From: Cyrtodaria siliqua | Taxonomy: Eukaryota > Mollusca > Bivalvia > Adapedonta > Hiatellidae | Assembly (NCBI GenBank): GCA_037043455.1 | Contig: JAWPHD010001267.1 | Location: 275,819 to 339,818, forward strand | Direction: 5' to 3' | Length of the DNA stretch: 64,000 nt | Notes under the pieces: generated by a model | Databases searched by the model: none | What the model saw: only the letters and a program-made list of their open reading frames with translations | What the model was told of the DNA's origin: nothing | Position numbers and translations under genes: made by a program | In this document: in pieces, positions 1 to 11,834 of the stretch | Numbering within the stretch: the first letter of the stretch is position 1 | Layout of the letters: each line of letters starts with the position of its first letter

Positions 1-615
1 TCTTGTAAAATGTTTAATGAAAATTTATTTGCCATAAACAGAATAAAAGAAAGACTAGTTTTGAATCGTCCTATCTATGTCGGTATGTGTATTCTTGACT
101 TATCAAAATACCTCATGTATGATTTTCATTACAACTACATTAAAAACAAATATGATAAAAAAGCTAAATTATTATTTACTGATACCGATTCCTGGTGTTA
201 TGAAAAAAAAAAAGATGTGTATGCAGACTTTTACAAGGATAAAGAACTTTTTGATAATTGTGATTATGATCCGAAAAGTCAGTTTCATTTTAATGATGAT
301 AATAAAAAGGTTATTGGCAAGATGAAAGATGAAACTTGTGGAATACCCATTGTTGAATTTGTCGGACTACGAAGTAAACTATATTCGTATATGTTAGACA
401 ATGAGGTTAGTACAAAGAAATGTAAGGGTGTGAAAAAACAGATAGCACATGATGATTACAAAAAGATTTTGTTTACGGCAACAGAAGCTCACCATGAGAT
501 GAAAGTCATTAGATCACAAAAGCATAACATAAGCAGCTATGCAATAAATAAAAAATGTTTATCAGCTTATGATGATAAACGATATATACTAGATAACGGA
601 CAAGATACATTGTAA
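1..615 (+). CDS. Polinton (Maverick) protein-primed family B DNA polymerase, C-terminal part
   Basis: The frame is open from base 1 and ends with TAA at 613-615, so the N-terminus and most of the catalytic domain lie outside the window. Residues LLFTDTDSWCYE are the family B polymerase motif C, with the metal-binding DTD. Upstream, NRPIYVGMCILDLSKYLMYD follows motif B as in Polinton polymerases. Downstream, FVGLRSKLYSYM and KCKGVKK match the conserved K-x-Y / KGV region of the thumb. The end (LSAYDDKRYILDNGQDTL) stops a few residues short of the usual family C-terminus, so a small 3' truncation is likely. The enzyme replicates the element in protein-primed fashion. This copy lies 30 kb from, and on the opposite strand to, the Polinton block at 30.7-34.4 kb and is probably a separate insertion. 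The family call is strong; activity of this copy cannot be judged. Confidence 0.87.
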   Translation, partial: SCKMFNENLFAINRIKERLVLNRPIYVGMCILDLSKYLMYDFHYNYIKNKYDKKAKLLFTDTDSWCYEKKKDVYADFYKDKELFDNCDYDPKSQFHFNDDNKKVIGKMKDETCGIPIVEFVGLRSKLYSYMLDNEVSTKKCKGVKKQIAHDDYKKILFTATEAHHEMKVIRSQKHNISSYAINKKCLSAYDDKRYILDNGQDTL

Positions 616-1360
616 AATATGATGAAGACTTTGTTTAATGAGTCGCAAATGTTTTAGTTATTTGCAAAATTAATAGAAGCTGGGGGTTTTGGTAAAGTTC
701 TTCCTAAGCGAAGGGTAATCAAGCAGTTTTGTGTAGTTGTGTGGGGTCTGGCAGCAAGCATGTCATCGTCATTTTTTAATGTTTGCAAAAGGCAACAGGA
801 GACAACTAATAATGGTTGATTATTTGTCGCGAGGGAGGAAATTGTGCTTATACCCCCAGTTTCTATAATACTGTTGTCTTTTTCTTTTTCTTTTTGAATT
901 TTCATATACAGTTTAACCAACAGATATATAAGCTTGTATAAGGTTTATATCAATGAAAAATGCATTTTCAATGGTAAATAAATAAAAAAATACTTACGTT
1001 TTGAAAAATCGGTTCGGAACTAAACATATTACATGACAACGTTTTTGATATGTTTTTCGATGCAAAATGTTGCGCCATGAACATTTTGCTTCATTTTTTA
1101 GAGTTTTTACCCAAGTATGGTTTTAATATGTTGGATATCATTAAATTAATCTACTAAGTCTTATCGCACAATATTAAAGCTAACTGATGCGATTTGAGAT
1201 TTCTGAATGCTCTGCTCTTCTGTCAACAATGTATTTACATGGGGAAAAATACTATCAGAAAGTGTTTGGCTGTAACATATTTATTTTTCAACCGATTAAA
1301 AAAACTTATGTAGCTTATTTACCGCTATAAAGTTCAGTTTAAATGATATATAATTTATAT
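616..1360. other. Gene-free stretch downstream of the polymerase
   Basis: AT-rich sequence with short open frames only. No recognised domain or repeat. It may include the terminal region of the Polinton whose polymerase precedes it, but no terminal inverted repeat could be identified because only one end is visible. Confidence 0.5.
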
Positions 1361-1506
1361 AAGTATTGTAAAAAGTGTTCATGTAAATACTGAACAACAA
1401 TCAAGCGTCGAAGATGATCAGGACTAGAACAATTTAGCTATTGTTTGGGTTTCATGTTTTAGCCAAAAGTTGTTCAGTATATACATGGACACTTTTTACA
1501 ATACTT
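1361..1506. repeat. Hairpin-type inverted repeat, 38-nt arms
   Basis: Left arm 1361-1398 and right arm 1469-1506 are reverse complements with only a few mismatches (AAGTATTGTAAAAAGTGT at the outer end), separated by a 70-nt loop. The size and symmetry suit a small foldback or MITE remnant. No target-site duplication was recognised. Confidence 0.75.
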
Positions 1507-1984
1507 TGTATTGTATTGAAAACAAGCAGCGTTGCAGATGACCTAGACTACAATTGTTCTAACGGAAATGCAAAAACCTTTTCGGTATGTTGTACATTAT
1601 ATGTTGTCACGTTTGTGGAGATTCTTATAATGAATGTTGCATGCTACAGAAAACATATTATTCTAGATCATCGGCGACGCTTGCTTGTTTTCAAGACAAA
1701 TGTCTAGAACAGCTCTCCTAACAAGTTTGACTTTTGCCGAGATTCTGGTATCTGATTGGCTGAGACAGGCTATCCAAGATATACAGAAAGGCAAAAAGAC
1801 AATGAATTTATAAATTAACAAAGAGGGAAACTTCATCATCGACGAACTAAATGCGGATGGTCAGAAATACTTTAATATAAAAATATTAAAATTACGGTCA
1901 CGTGCTACGGGTTTCAAATTTGTTTCTACACAAACGGTCAGTAGGCCTACGTTTGTATTTACAATCAAGCGTCGAAGATGATCA
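1397..1984. repeat. Local direct repeat, 24-nt exact match
   Basis: The segment ACAATCAAGCGTCGAAGATG plus ATCA occurs at 1397-1420 and again at 1961-1984. Diverged relatives seem to lie near 1515 and, inverted, near 1665. The first copy lies in the loop of the hairpin at 1361-1506, so the whole 0.6-kb region looks like a reshuffled repeat cluster. Confidence 0.55.
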
Positions 1985-2000
1985 AAACTAAAACATCTTT

Positions 2001-5000
2001 GTCATATGCAACACATTGGATAATTTGAATGTTCTGGTAAATGCTGAAGGATATGATTTGTTTGAAAAAGAAATGCTGAAATACCGATCCTGTACAAGCA
2101 CTACAACTGTAAGAACCAGTGAGTCATGAGAATTACACGGAACAGCCTGCGGTCGTTTACATGTTTCGAGCATATGTTTTCGTTTTTAATAGCTGTTGCA
2201 GTCCGATTTCCTGAACCATGAGGAGCAGACACCTGCTCGCCTATAGACGAATTGCTGTTTCCAAATGGTCGCGTTTACTTTTCTTAAATAAACTTTTATT
2301 TGTTGCGGAATGTCCTGGGCTACGTGTTAATTTGGTCACCTGTGAAATACGGACTGAAACGAGACGGACTGGGCCAGGAATAAAGGATATAACTACATGT
2401 TTTACTGACGGGATTTTTTCACTGTGATTACATTTGGCAACTGAAATGAAATAAATGCATTCTACATAATATTGATTAAATGAAACATTTTAAGTTTTAA
2501 TCCATGTTCTAGCTTTGCAGTATGTTCAGTGTGTCAGCTTATAGCCGCAACGGCCCGTATTCATAAAGCAACTTAAGTAGAAAATATTACTTGTCAACAT
2601 TTCATATTTTTTCATATTTTCAAATATCCTTATTAACCTCCCAGCAACACTACAGAGCAGCTATTTTAAGATAATGTTTTAGCTGTGGGTTTTATTATCA
2701 CTAATATAAAGAAGCTGTCTTAAAACGGTAGAAAAGGGCGTTTTAATAAATGATGACTTTTGACTTAAGATATTGCTAAAAAGCTTTATAAATACGGACC
2801 AAGATCTCTTACCGTTTAAATAATTTACAAATACACATATTCTTTCATGTGTTTCTTTCTTAACAAAAATCAACTTATATAAGAATAATAATAATAAAAC
2901 AATAGCTAGTTTAAAAAGATTCATAATGCCATTTTTACAGCGCATCGGTACCATAACCCAGTTACAGGCCACGCACCAGAATACTACATATTCAAACGGC
3001 AACACATCCGAAGGCAAAATATCTTCGGTTGGTAACATATGTGATATCTCTGAAGATTTGTTATTTAGAAAAGGTTAAATTTGCTGATCTAAAATAAACT
3101 TACGTTGAAAGACGTACCATACCCTCACAGCATTAACACACCTGCGTCCTGCCAGAAACGAAACTTCCATAAATGTTCGTGTGCAGTAATCCGGTCATAG
3201 TCGTGATTTATTCAGCTGCCCAAGGCAGCTGACTCTTATATTGCTTTTATATCTGTCTGTGGTTAACAGACTGTGACTCATGTAAGTGGCAATAAGCATG
3301 CTTTGCAACTTGATTGGTAGCCTGTTATCAGCTGAATTATTACTATTATATGTAAATTAGCGACGGAACATTCACAAGCCTCAAAAGTGCAGTTGGTCGA
3401 GGCGCCCAGGAAGTTAGGGTTCAGCCTGCTGATTTCCCCTTTCTTTTTTTTAAATTTTCATTGGTTTCATTGCGGATGGTAAGGTAGCAACATTTCCTTT
3501 ACATTTTCCACTTTGATAACGCAATCTTATAATTACACATGGTAACTGTGAAGAGTTTATATGTGTTGTAATGCACACTCTAACGTATCCCTTACATGTG
3601 AACAATTGTATTTCTGTGCTGATGTTACAAGGTAATTGTAATCAATATGTAAGGCATGTCAGGGTATTTGAACAGAAACAAGCGAGGTCGCCCACATTGA
3701 TTTAAAATGCTTGGTAGGAAGAACTGATGGTAAAAATCGGGAAGAATGTAAGAAAAAAAGGTCGTGGCGTGTTTATGTCTCCGTGACAACATTTATTTTT
3801 TTCAATATTGTTTTAACACCCGTGACTTGATGTATTATTATGTTAACTTCTTGTCTCTCGGCAGCTATTTTACGCTTGCGTAAAACCTTGCTTGTGCCCT
3901 ATTTATGTTACATAACAGATATACGATGAATATATGTGACGTGGGAGTTTTCTTAAAGACCGGAAATGGTGGCTAAAAGAAGAAAATGCATGCCATTTTA
4001 GCGCCAGAAATAAACAATAAACACTGGTTATTTTATTTGTAAAGATGCATTAAAGTAGCTAGCCTGCCAACAACAGCCTAATTTTACAAAATATATACAC
4101 CGTTTCTAAACCTATTGATGACGAGGTATATATCTATAACTTACATATTTTGAGAATCCAAACTTTAAAAGACACCATATAAACGGCTTAAGCCAGAAAG
4201 ACCAAACCCCAAAAATGCAGCTTCAAATAAAGAGTTACCAACTCATAATTCATTTTACGCATATTCAATCACGAGTATTTTAAAAACAACGAATAAACCT
4301 ATACGTTTAATCGGTACATATGCATTACAATATGACCTCACCTGACACCTGGATAGAGTTTTGATAAACGGTTTTGCCGTTATTTGACGGGTTAGTTTCT
4401 TTAAAGTCATTAATAAGCAATGTGCATTACTCTTACGACTGCATTTTGCGCAGTAGCTGCCGTGACTGCTTCTCTTGCATTGTCGTTTTCAAACTGTTCT
4501 CTTACAAAATATGAGAAGAATCCGATATCATGAATTGTTAACAATTATTGAACTTATAATCGATGCTTAGTGACATTTAAAGCCATATTAATATCTTGTA
4601 AAGACAAAAACAGCAATGTCTAGTCATCGATGCCATCGGCAACACGAGATGTTCGTTTACGACATTGTCACAAGCACCTGCTCTGTTGTTAATTGATGTA
4701 TTTGTTATCACATAATGCATATTTCGAGGGGTAAGCGCAAAACTATTGTAACTACATATGACTAAAGAAGGAGATACTATAGTCTTGCACTGAACCCTCG
4801 ATTTGTACTTCGGAAAAAATACAACCGTTCTCTCTAGCCGTATTGTTACACACGGTAGCCATGCAGTTGTATGACGGGAGTAGTGGTAACTCTTAGGTAA
4901 ACATCTATCACATGTACAGCATTTCTCTCTTCTTTCAAGAGCTAAAGTATCGCGCATATCGCGATATCGTTTCATAGTGCAACACTGTTATTGCACGCGT

Positions 5001-5040
5001 AAGCATTTATGTAGATTGCACGTTTGTTGTTGGTCTTGTA
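2001..5040. other. Gene-free stretch
   Basis: About 3 kb with no recognisable gene, RNA or long tandem repeat. The minus-strand open frames near 2.7-3.0 and 4.6-5.0 kb lack domain signatures and look like chance ORFs. Confidence 0.5.
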
Positions 5041-5518
5041 TACTGAAAGGAAAAAGAAACGCATAATGGGTATTTCCGCTATATATTGTATGTTTGATAT
5101 GCTACTGCTAATCGAATTGTACAGGGCCTGTCCTGTCGGAAAGAAGGTTTAAACTTCACCGAACACACCAATGGTTACCCCTTTACAGTTTCATTAACGA
5201 CAGAATGCGCATTTGGCTCAAGCAGGTGAGCAAACATAGGCCTAAACAATTTGCAATCTCTTAACATTAAACACAATACTGAAATGGCTTGAGTTTTTCA
5301 AGCGAAACTTCAACGTTTATGAATTTTGTATAACAAAGTATACTTTGATTAAGAGGTCTACTACATGACAGAGTTGTCCTTTCTGTAATTAGTTGTAGCC
5401 CCTTTTTGTGCAAAACATGTTGATATATATCTGGAATATTACGTGGAATTAGGTGTATACATATAACAGTGAAGTATGTGCAATTTTTTTGATTATGCGT
5501 TTCTTTTTCCTTTCAGTA
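5041..5518. mobile_element. MITE family A, copy 1
   Basis: A 478-bp non-coding element bounded by perfect 27-nt terminal inverted repeats beginning TACTGAAAGGAAAAAGAAAC, flanked on both sides by TA. If the terminal TA is counted as target duplication, the element proper starts CTGAAAGG, which would fit a Tc1/mariner-type non-autonomous element. A second copy of almost identical length lies at 14917-15397. No transposase is encoded, so the superfamily assignment is inference. Confidence 0.88.
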
Positions 5519-5839
5519 TATATACTATTTTAAATTCCAAAGTACCCACCTAAGTATATGTCAGTATTAGTCTTATTGATTTGTATTTTTCTTGATAAAC
5601 TGTGTACAAAACGAGTTTTCACTTAATGTACTATCCATATAATGTCTCATTACATGTATCTATTTATTTCATCTTGTTAAGTTGTTTGTTTGTAATGCAC
5701 TGTGTTCTGCTACTTAACAATCAACTTAAACCACTGCCAGTCCAAATGATGTTAATATTCATTTCATACGAGGAATTCGGATACTTCAGAACACACAAGG
5801 GAGGTAACCCGTGGTATTACGTTCCTTTATATTTATTTC

Positions 5840-6335
5840 AGGTGTAGCACACCCATTGCAACACAGGAAGTGTCGGCTTGGGGTAGAGGAAGTGTCGGCC
5901 AGGGGTATCGCATAATGGCGTCAATAAATAATTCTCATTTCTTTTTGTAAAAAAAAGGCATTTTCACTAATTTAAAGTGCTATATTTGGTTTATATCACA
6001 TTGTTGATCTATTTGTTATATTTTTCAAGCATTGTCATGTAAATATTGTGAGTTTTAAATTTATTTTGCTTATATGGAAATGAGTATATGAATACAATAT
6101 TATGGCATCTCAGTGTTTATGTTTTTAAAGGGACCATTCATTCATGAGACACGTTCTTTCTTAGAAGATACAGGACCCCCATTTTTCTGTGGATTTTTTG
6201 GCAGCATATGTGTCATTTGCGATGAGAATGTAAGTTATTCATTTTTAATTTGGGCCTAGATATGAATGACAACATGGCATTTAAATTTTAATTCACACAC
6301 AACTCAATGCAACAATCAATGGGCGTGTTACATCT
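5840..6335. mobile_element. Dispersed repeat family B, copy 1
   Basis: A roughly 0.5-kb AT-rich unit starting AGGTGTAGCACACCC and ending with an imperfect inverted version (GGGCGTGTTACATCT). It matches 52847-53320 over its whole length, apart from an extra short duplication of GAGGAAGTGTCGGCC near its left end. Short terminal inverted repeats and lack of coding capacity indicate a MITE; no clear target-site duplication is visible. Confidence 0.78.
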
Positions 6336-6971
6336 CAAGGCGATTTCGTTTTGCTCTCACAAACGTTTTGCAGACGACTCCCCGCTGTGTTATTTCCAAT
6401 GCGCGTGGCGCCACGGAAACGGAATTTACCAGACCGTGATTCGGCTTCAATCGATACAAATCGTGTGGACATGGCTCGATTATTGAGTATGTTTTAATTG
6501 GTTTATGATGGCGTTAATGGTAGTTTTATTGAAACGTAGGTAATTTATGTTACAGGTTCTTAGAGGTATCTTTGGAATATTATTTTATTGTTTTTTATTT
6601 CTTATACTCGTTCACATTAACGGAAATACTTGCATGCCAGTTAACATGCGTATTTATATGATTTTATTCCCACGAAAGAAGATTACACGAGCCATTTGAA
6701 AAAACATTGCAACCAAAAGGTCACAAGCTATATCAAAAAGCAAACGAAGACGTATACTGAAAAAAGGGGAGCGTGGAAGTGATAAGTCTAAAGGATACCG
6801 TCTGTACACGTGTGGTCCGAGTATTAACTTGCATACCCCATCCAACCCCTTCTCCAAGAAGCGAAAACGGGGTTGGCTTGGGGTCTGAAAATAAACCTTA
6901 ATTTCGGCCTTAAAAGTTTGCATATTGTAAAATTTAAACATTTAATAGGTAATTTTAAACAGGTTATCGTA
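6336..6971. other. Gene-free stretch
   Basis: No recognisable gene or tandem repeat. The minus-strand open frame at 6654-6941 has no identifiable domain. Confidence 0.45.
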
Positions 6972-7110
6972 TTGTTGAATTGTATTTAACGTAATTTTCA
7001 GCTCATTTTAGACTATATATGACGATATTTTCTTCATGAAGGCAGATCACCCACTGTTTCCTGGGTAGAACCAGTACTGTATAACTCCCGCCATTGAACA
7101 ATTGAAGCTA
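6972..7110 (-). mobile_element. SINE family S1, head-less fragment
   Basis: Read on the minus strand, this matches the body and tail of the S1 SINE at 11.6-11.8 kb: GGGAG..ACAGTACTGGTTCTACCC followed by a tail resembling GAAAATGACGTTAAA. The tRNA-derived head is missing and divergence is high, so it is an old 5'-truncated copy. Confidence 0.55.
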
Positions 7111-7536
7111 CCCAAATGGCTGTTTTTTCCCCTCAAAATTTCAGTTCCAAGACGGTAAAGAATATTGTCATTAATGATGATACTTGCAAAACAAACATTA
7201 CTCAAACAATGCGAAAACCCCATAAAAAGAATAATAAATTGCAGTCTATCGATTAAAGGACAAATTTCACTTAGTCTACGGACACCGAAAACTCTCTAGC
7301 CCCGACTTTTAAATGTGTAATTTAAGAGTTGACGCAAGATTAAAAATAACACGCAGATTAAGTTTGCATGGACTATGAATGTATATTATTATTTGCTTGT
7401 CCTTTGCGATCACCAAGCCCAATCGTTGTGGCACTGCTTAAGCCGGCGTTACATTACCTCTCATGAACAGTCTCAATACAAACGAGTCTACTTTTCCCTC
7501 TTCTTTGTGTTCGTTGCTTCCAAGGGATCCATGTTT

Positions 7537-10101
7537 CAGAATTCAGTCTTCTCTGATACTTTGTTACGGCTGGGAACCGTTGGCCCTCTTATTCAGAATT
7601 CAGTCTTCTCTGATACTTTGTTACGGCTGGGAACCGTTGGCCCTCTTATTCAGAATTCGGTCTTCTCTGATACTTTGTTACGGCTGGGAACCGTTGGCCC
7701 TCTTATTCAGAATTCGGTCTTCTCTGATACTTTGTTACGGCTGGGAACCGTTGGCCCTCTTATTCAGAATTCGGTCTTCTCTGATACTTTGTTACGGCTG
7801 GGAACCGTTGGCCCTCTTATTCAGAATTCGGTCTTCTCTGATACTTTGTTACGGCTGGGAACCGTTGGCCCTCTTATTCAGAATTCGGTCTTCTCTGATA
7901 CTTTGTTACGGCTGGGAACCGTTGGCCCTCTTATTCAGAATTCGGTCTTCTCTGATACTTTGTTACGGCTGGGAACCGTTGGCCCTCTTATTCAGAATTC
8001 GGTCTTCTCTGATACTTTGTTACGGCTGGGAACCGTTGGCCCTCTTATTCAGAATTCGGTCTTCTCTGATACTTTGTTACGGCTGGGAACCGTTGGCCCT
8101 CTTATTCAGAATTCGGTCTTCTCTGATACTTTGTTACGGCTGGGAACCGTTGGCCCTCTTATTCAGAATTCGGTCTTCTCTGATACTTTGTTACGGCTGG
8201 GAACCGTTGGCCCTCTTATTCAGAATTCGGTCTTCTCTGATACTTTGTTACGGCTGGGAACCGTTGGCCCTCTTATTCAGAATTCAGTCTTCTCTGATAC
8301 TTTGTTACGGCTGGGAACCGTTGGCCCTCTTATTCAGAATTCAGTCTTCTCTGATACTTTGTTACGGCTGGGAACCGTTGGCCCTCTTATTCAGAATTCG
8401 GTCTTCTCTGATACTTTGTTACGGCTGGGAACCGTTGGCCCTCTTATTCAGAATTCGGTCTTCTCTGATACTTTGTTACGGCTGGGAACCGTTGGCCCTC
8501 TTATTCAGAATTCGGTCTTCTCTGATACTTTGTTACGGCTGGGAACCGTTGGCCCTCTTATTCAGAATTCGGTCTTCTCTGATACTTTGTTACGGCTGGG
8601 AACCGTTGGCCCTCTTATTCAGAATTCGGTCTTCTCTGATACTTTGTTACGGCTGGGAACCGTTGGCCCTCTTATTCAGAATTCGGTCTTCTCTGATACT
8701 TTGTTACGGCTGGGAACCGTTGGCCCTCTTATTCAGAATTCGGTCTTCTCTGATACTTTGTTACGGCTGGGAACCGTTGGCCCTCTTATTCAGAATTCGG
8801 TCTTCTATGATACTTTGTTACGGCTGGGAACCGTTGGCCCTCTTATTCAGAATTCGGTCTTCTCTGATACTTTGTTACGGCTGGGAACCGTTGGCCCTCT
8901 TATTCAGAATTCGGTCTTCTCTGATACTTTGTTACGGCTGGGAACCGTTGGCCCTCTTATTCAGAATTCGGTCTTCTCTGATACTTTGCTACGGCTGGGA
9001 ACCGTTGGCCCTCTTATTCAGAATTCGGTCTTCTCTGATACTTTGTTACGGCTGGGAACCGTTGGCCCTCTTATTCAGAATTCGGTCTTCTCTGATACTT
9101 TGTTATGGCTGGGAACCGTTGGCCCTCTTATTCAGAATTCAGTCTTCTCTGATACTTTGTTACGGCTGGGAACCGTTGGCCCTCTTATTCAGAATTCAGT
9201 CTTCTCTGATACTTTGTTACGGCTGGGAACCGTTGGCCCTCTTATTCAGAATTCGGTCTTCTCTGATACTTTGTTACGGCTGGGAACCGTTGGCCCTCTT
9301 ATTCAGAATTCGGTCTTCTCTGATACTTTGTTACGGCTGGGAACCGTTGGCCCTCTTATTCAGAATTCGGTCTTCTCTGATACTTTGTTACGGCTGGGAA
9401 CCGTTGGCCCTCTTATTCAGAATTCGGTCTTCTCTGATACTTTGTTACGGCTGGGAACCGTTGGCCCTCTTATTCAGAATTCGGTCTTCTCTGATACTTT
9501 GTTACGGCTGGGAACCGTTGGCCCTCTTATTCAGAATTCGGTCTTCTCTGATACTTTGTTACGGCTGGGAACCGTTGGCCCTCTTATTCAGAATTCGGTC
9601 TTCTCTGATACTTTGTTACGGCTGGGAACCGTTGGCCCTCTTATTCAGAATTCGGTCTTCTATGATACTTTGTTACGGCTGGGAACCGTTGGCCCTCTTA
9701 TTCAGAATTCGGTCTTCTCTGATACTTTGTTACGGCTGGGAACCGTTGGCCCTCTTATTCAGAATTCGGTCTTCTCTGATACTTTGTTACGGCTGGGAAC
9801 CGTTGGCCCTCTTATTCAGAATTCGGTCTTCTCTGATACTTTGCTACGGCTGGGAACCGTTGGCCCTCTTATTCAGAATTCAGTCTTCTCTGATACTTTG
9901 TTACGGCTGGGAACCGTTGGCCCTCTTATTCAGAATTCAGTCTTCTCTGATACTTTGTTACGGCTGGGAACCGTTGGCCCTCTTATTCAGAATTCAGTCT
10001 TCTCTGATACTTTGTTACGGCTGGGAACCGTTGGCCCTCTTATTCAGAATTCAGTCTTCTCTGATACTTTGTTACGGCTGGGAACCGTTGGCCCTCTTAA
10101 A
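7537..10101. repeat. 57-bp satellite array, 45 units
   Basis: Exactly 45 head-to-tail units of 57 bp (2565 bp), each with an EcoRI site GAATTC, almost identical in sequence. Because 57 is divisible by three and the plus strand lacks stops in two frames, open frames of 915 aa (from 7375) and 884 aa (from 7463) run through it. The predicted 19-residue repeat (QNSVFSDTLLRLGTVGPLI) shows no known domain and I do not call it a gene. Variant units are non-random: GAATTCAG variants are units 1-2, 14-15, 29-30 and 42-45. A TCTATGAT variant is in units 23 and 38, and a TTGCTACGG variant in units 26 and 41. The recurring spacing of 15 units implies an 855-bp higher-order duplication. Confidence 0.95.
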
Positions 10102-10122
10102 TGTGAGAATACATTAATATAA

Positions 10123-10814
10123 CTTACTTTTGATAGTCATGCCTTTAATTTATCGGATGTTACACTAGTATTAAGAGCTTCAAAGTTGTCTCAATCGGAG
10201 TGTTTGAGAGATGTCCAACAAACATTACGATCCACGTAATGTGTCCGTTTAATGGTCAGTTGGGCAAAACTGTGACATTGTCCGACCACAGTGCGTCTTC
10301 AATGGAGATCATCGAAGTTTACCCCTCCTGCGCGAAGCATTTCCTTTTGTTAAGTGTGGACATTTAGATTGTGTAGAAAGCTTGAAATGACTTCCTAAAC
10401 CCGTATGTTATATAATTCTAATCTTCCCCGGATGGAATTCGCCTCTCAGATGAGTGTTTAGTTGCAGTTACATAATTAAATAATGTTTTAATTAAATTTT
10501 AGAAAAGGGCATTATCTTCGCTGATGATGCAGCAAACTCATTGACACGTGCTACTCGAGCTTATTGAATTCGATCAAGTGAATGTATCGACAATGACTGT
10601 TTTAAAATTAAGTACAATGTCATTCTATCAATCTTGTATATTGTGTTCCTGTTTTCAGCCCTCAATTAAAATAGAATGACATTGCCAATTGTTGATTTTA
10701 GTTTAAGCATGATCTTGTAGCTCGGCTACTGACTCCATGATACCCATCACACGGACATACACTTACGGATTTCTGCGAACTAAATCAGAGTCCATGCAAG
10801 TATATAACAAAATA
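10123..10814. other. Gene-free stretch
   Basis: Unique-looking AT-rich sequence right of the satellite; nothing recognised. Confidence 0.45.
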
Positions 10815-10965
10815 GATATTGAAGTCGATTCTTACGAATGGTGGGAGGTATACAGTGGTTCTACCCAAGAATAAGAGCTCCCCACCCCACCACAAAAATT
10901 CGACCGTCATACATAGCCTAAAATGTGCTGGAAAATGACGTTAAATAACAAACAAACACATATTG
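10815..10965 (+). mobile_element. SINE family S1, head-less copy
   Basis: Matches the body of the complete copy at 11.6-11.8 kb (TCGATTCTTACGAATGGTGG, GGTTCTACCCA, CCACCACAAAAATTCGACCG) and ends in the same kind of tail (GAAAATGACGTTAAATAACA then an AAC-rich run). It lacks the RNA polymerase III head, as expected for 5'-truncated retroposition. Confidence 0.72.
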
Positions 10966-11076
10966 TAAATCATGTTCGTGTATCGATAACGTGAGGTGAA
11001 TATCCAGTCAAAAGTATATAAATTATATGTGTACATGTTTTAGCATATACTTGCGCTGGAGGATTTCATAGCGTTA

Positions 11077-11590
11077 TCATACCGCTACGTGGATACCGTC
11101 TAAGATAGTCTGCTTGTTTCGTGTTCTTTTGGTTTCCAATGACCATCTTTTATATTCCATTAGAATTAATGCAAACTTTTGTGCGCTGAACCTCGACATA
11201 ATCTTCTTCTTCTTCCGTCTTCTTCTTCTTGTACTTTTCTTTATTTGAACTTGCTCATGGGAAACGATTTCAAACGTTAGCATTGTGCTTTGTGTGTGTG
11301 CTAGGTATAGAGCTAACCAGTTCCTGTTTTCGTTTGCATTTATATTAGTTCGCTTTAATTTTGTGTCATTTGTGCAAGCACTAAGATTTTGTGAAAAAGT
11401 TCGATGCGTCTCTCTGTTTTTAGGACAGGGAGGGATGTCAGTAAAATTATGGAAGATGGAATAAACCTATACTTGATATTACACCAATTACATCCCATAT
11501 GTATTTATGTCCTTCCACAGTTCTGCAAGCATAGTCAACTATCATGTCCTTACATGTACAATTTATATTAAAGTACCATGCAGTGACCAC
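11077..11590. other. Gene-free stretch with a pyrimidine-rich patch
   Basis: A run of TTCTTCTTCTTCCGTCTTCTTC near 11203-11240 is simple sequence. The minus-strand open frame across it (Lys/Arg runs) is a product of this low complexity. Nothing else recognised. Confidence 0.45.
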
Positions 11591-11596
11591 AGATAG

Positions 11597-11832
11597 CGTC
11601 TCCGTGGCCGAATGGTTAACGACGTTGCGTTGTAAACTTCGCCTCTCACCGCTGCGGGTTCGAATCCCACTGGGAGCTAGACTTGTAAGTGAGGAAGTGT
11701 CGATTCTTACGGATGGTGGGAGGTGTACAGTATTGGTTCTACCTAGGCCTCCACCACAAAAAATCGACCGTAACCTTACATGTGTTGAAAATGACGTAAA
11801 ACACCATACAAACAAAAAAAAAACACGTTTAT
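11597..11832 (+). mobile_element. SINE family S1, complete copy with tRNA-like head
   Basis: The head (about 11597-11679) carries an A-box-like TGGCCGAATGGTTAA and a B-box GGGTTCGAATCCC, the internal RNA polymerase III promoter of tRNA-derived SINEs. The body has TCGATTCTTACGGATGGTGG and a GGTTCTACC segment, and the 3' end is GAAAATGACGTAAAACACC followed by an A-rich tail. The head does not fold into a convincing functional tRNA. Overlapping open frames on both strands are incidental. Truncated relatives lie at 10815-10965 and 6972-7110. Confidence 0.82.
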
Positions 11833-11834
11833 AG

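Noticed and set aside
2679..3038. 119-aa minus-strand ORF with a hydrophobic stretch
   Set aside because: The hydrophobic part comes from an ATT/TTA-rich simple patch; no domain, no splice context.
7537..10101. CRISPR-like array
   Set aside because: There are no unique spacers; the units are contiguous near-identical 57-mers in a eukaryotic context. The same holds for the 32-, 41-, 43- and 54-bp arrays.
7375..10122. A 915-aa repeat protein and an 884-aa protein in another frame
   Set aside because: Both come from a stop-free 57-bp satellite unit; no domain, no splice or promoter evidence, and two frames open simultaneously. Kept only as an observation.
11447..11834. ORFs of 122 and 96 aa on opposite strands
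   Set aside because: They coincide with the S1 SINE and its tRNA-like head.
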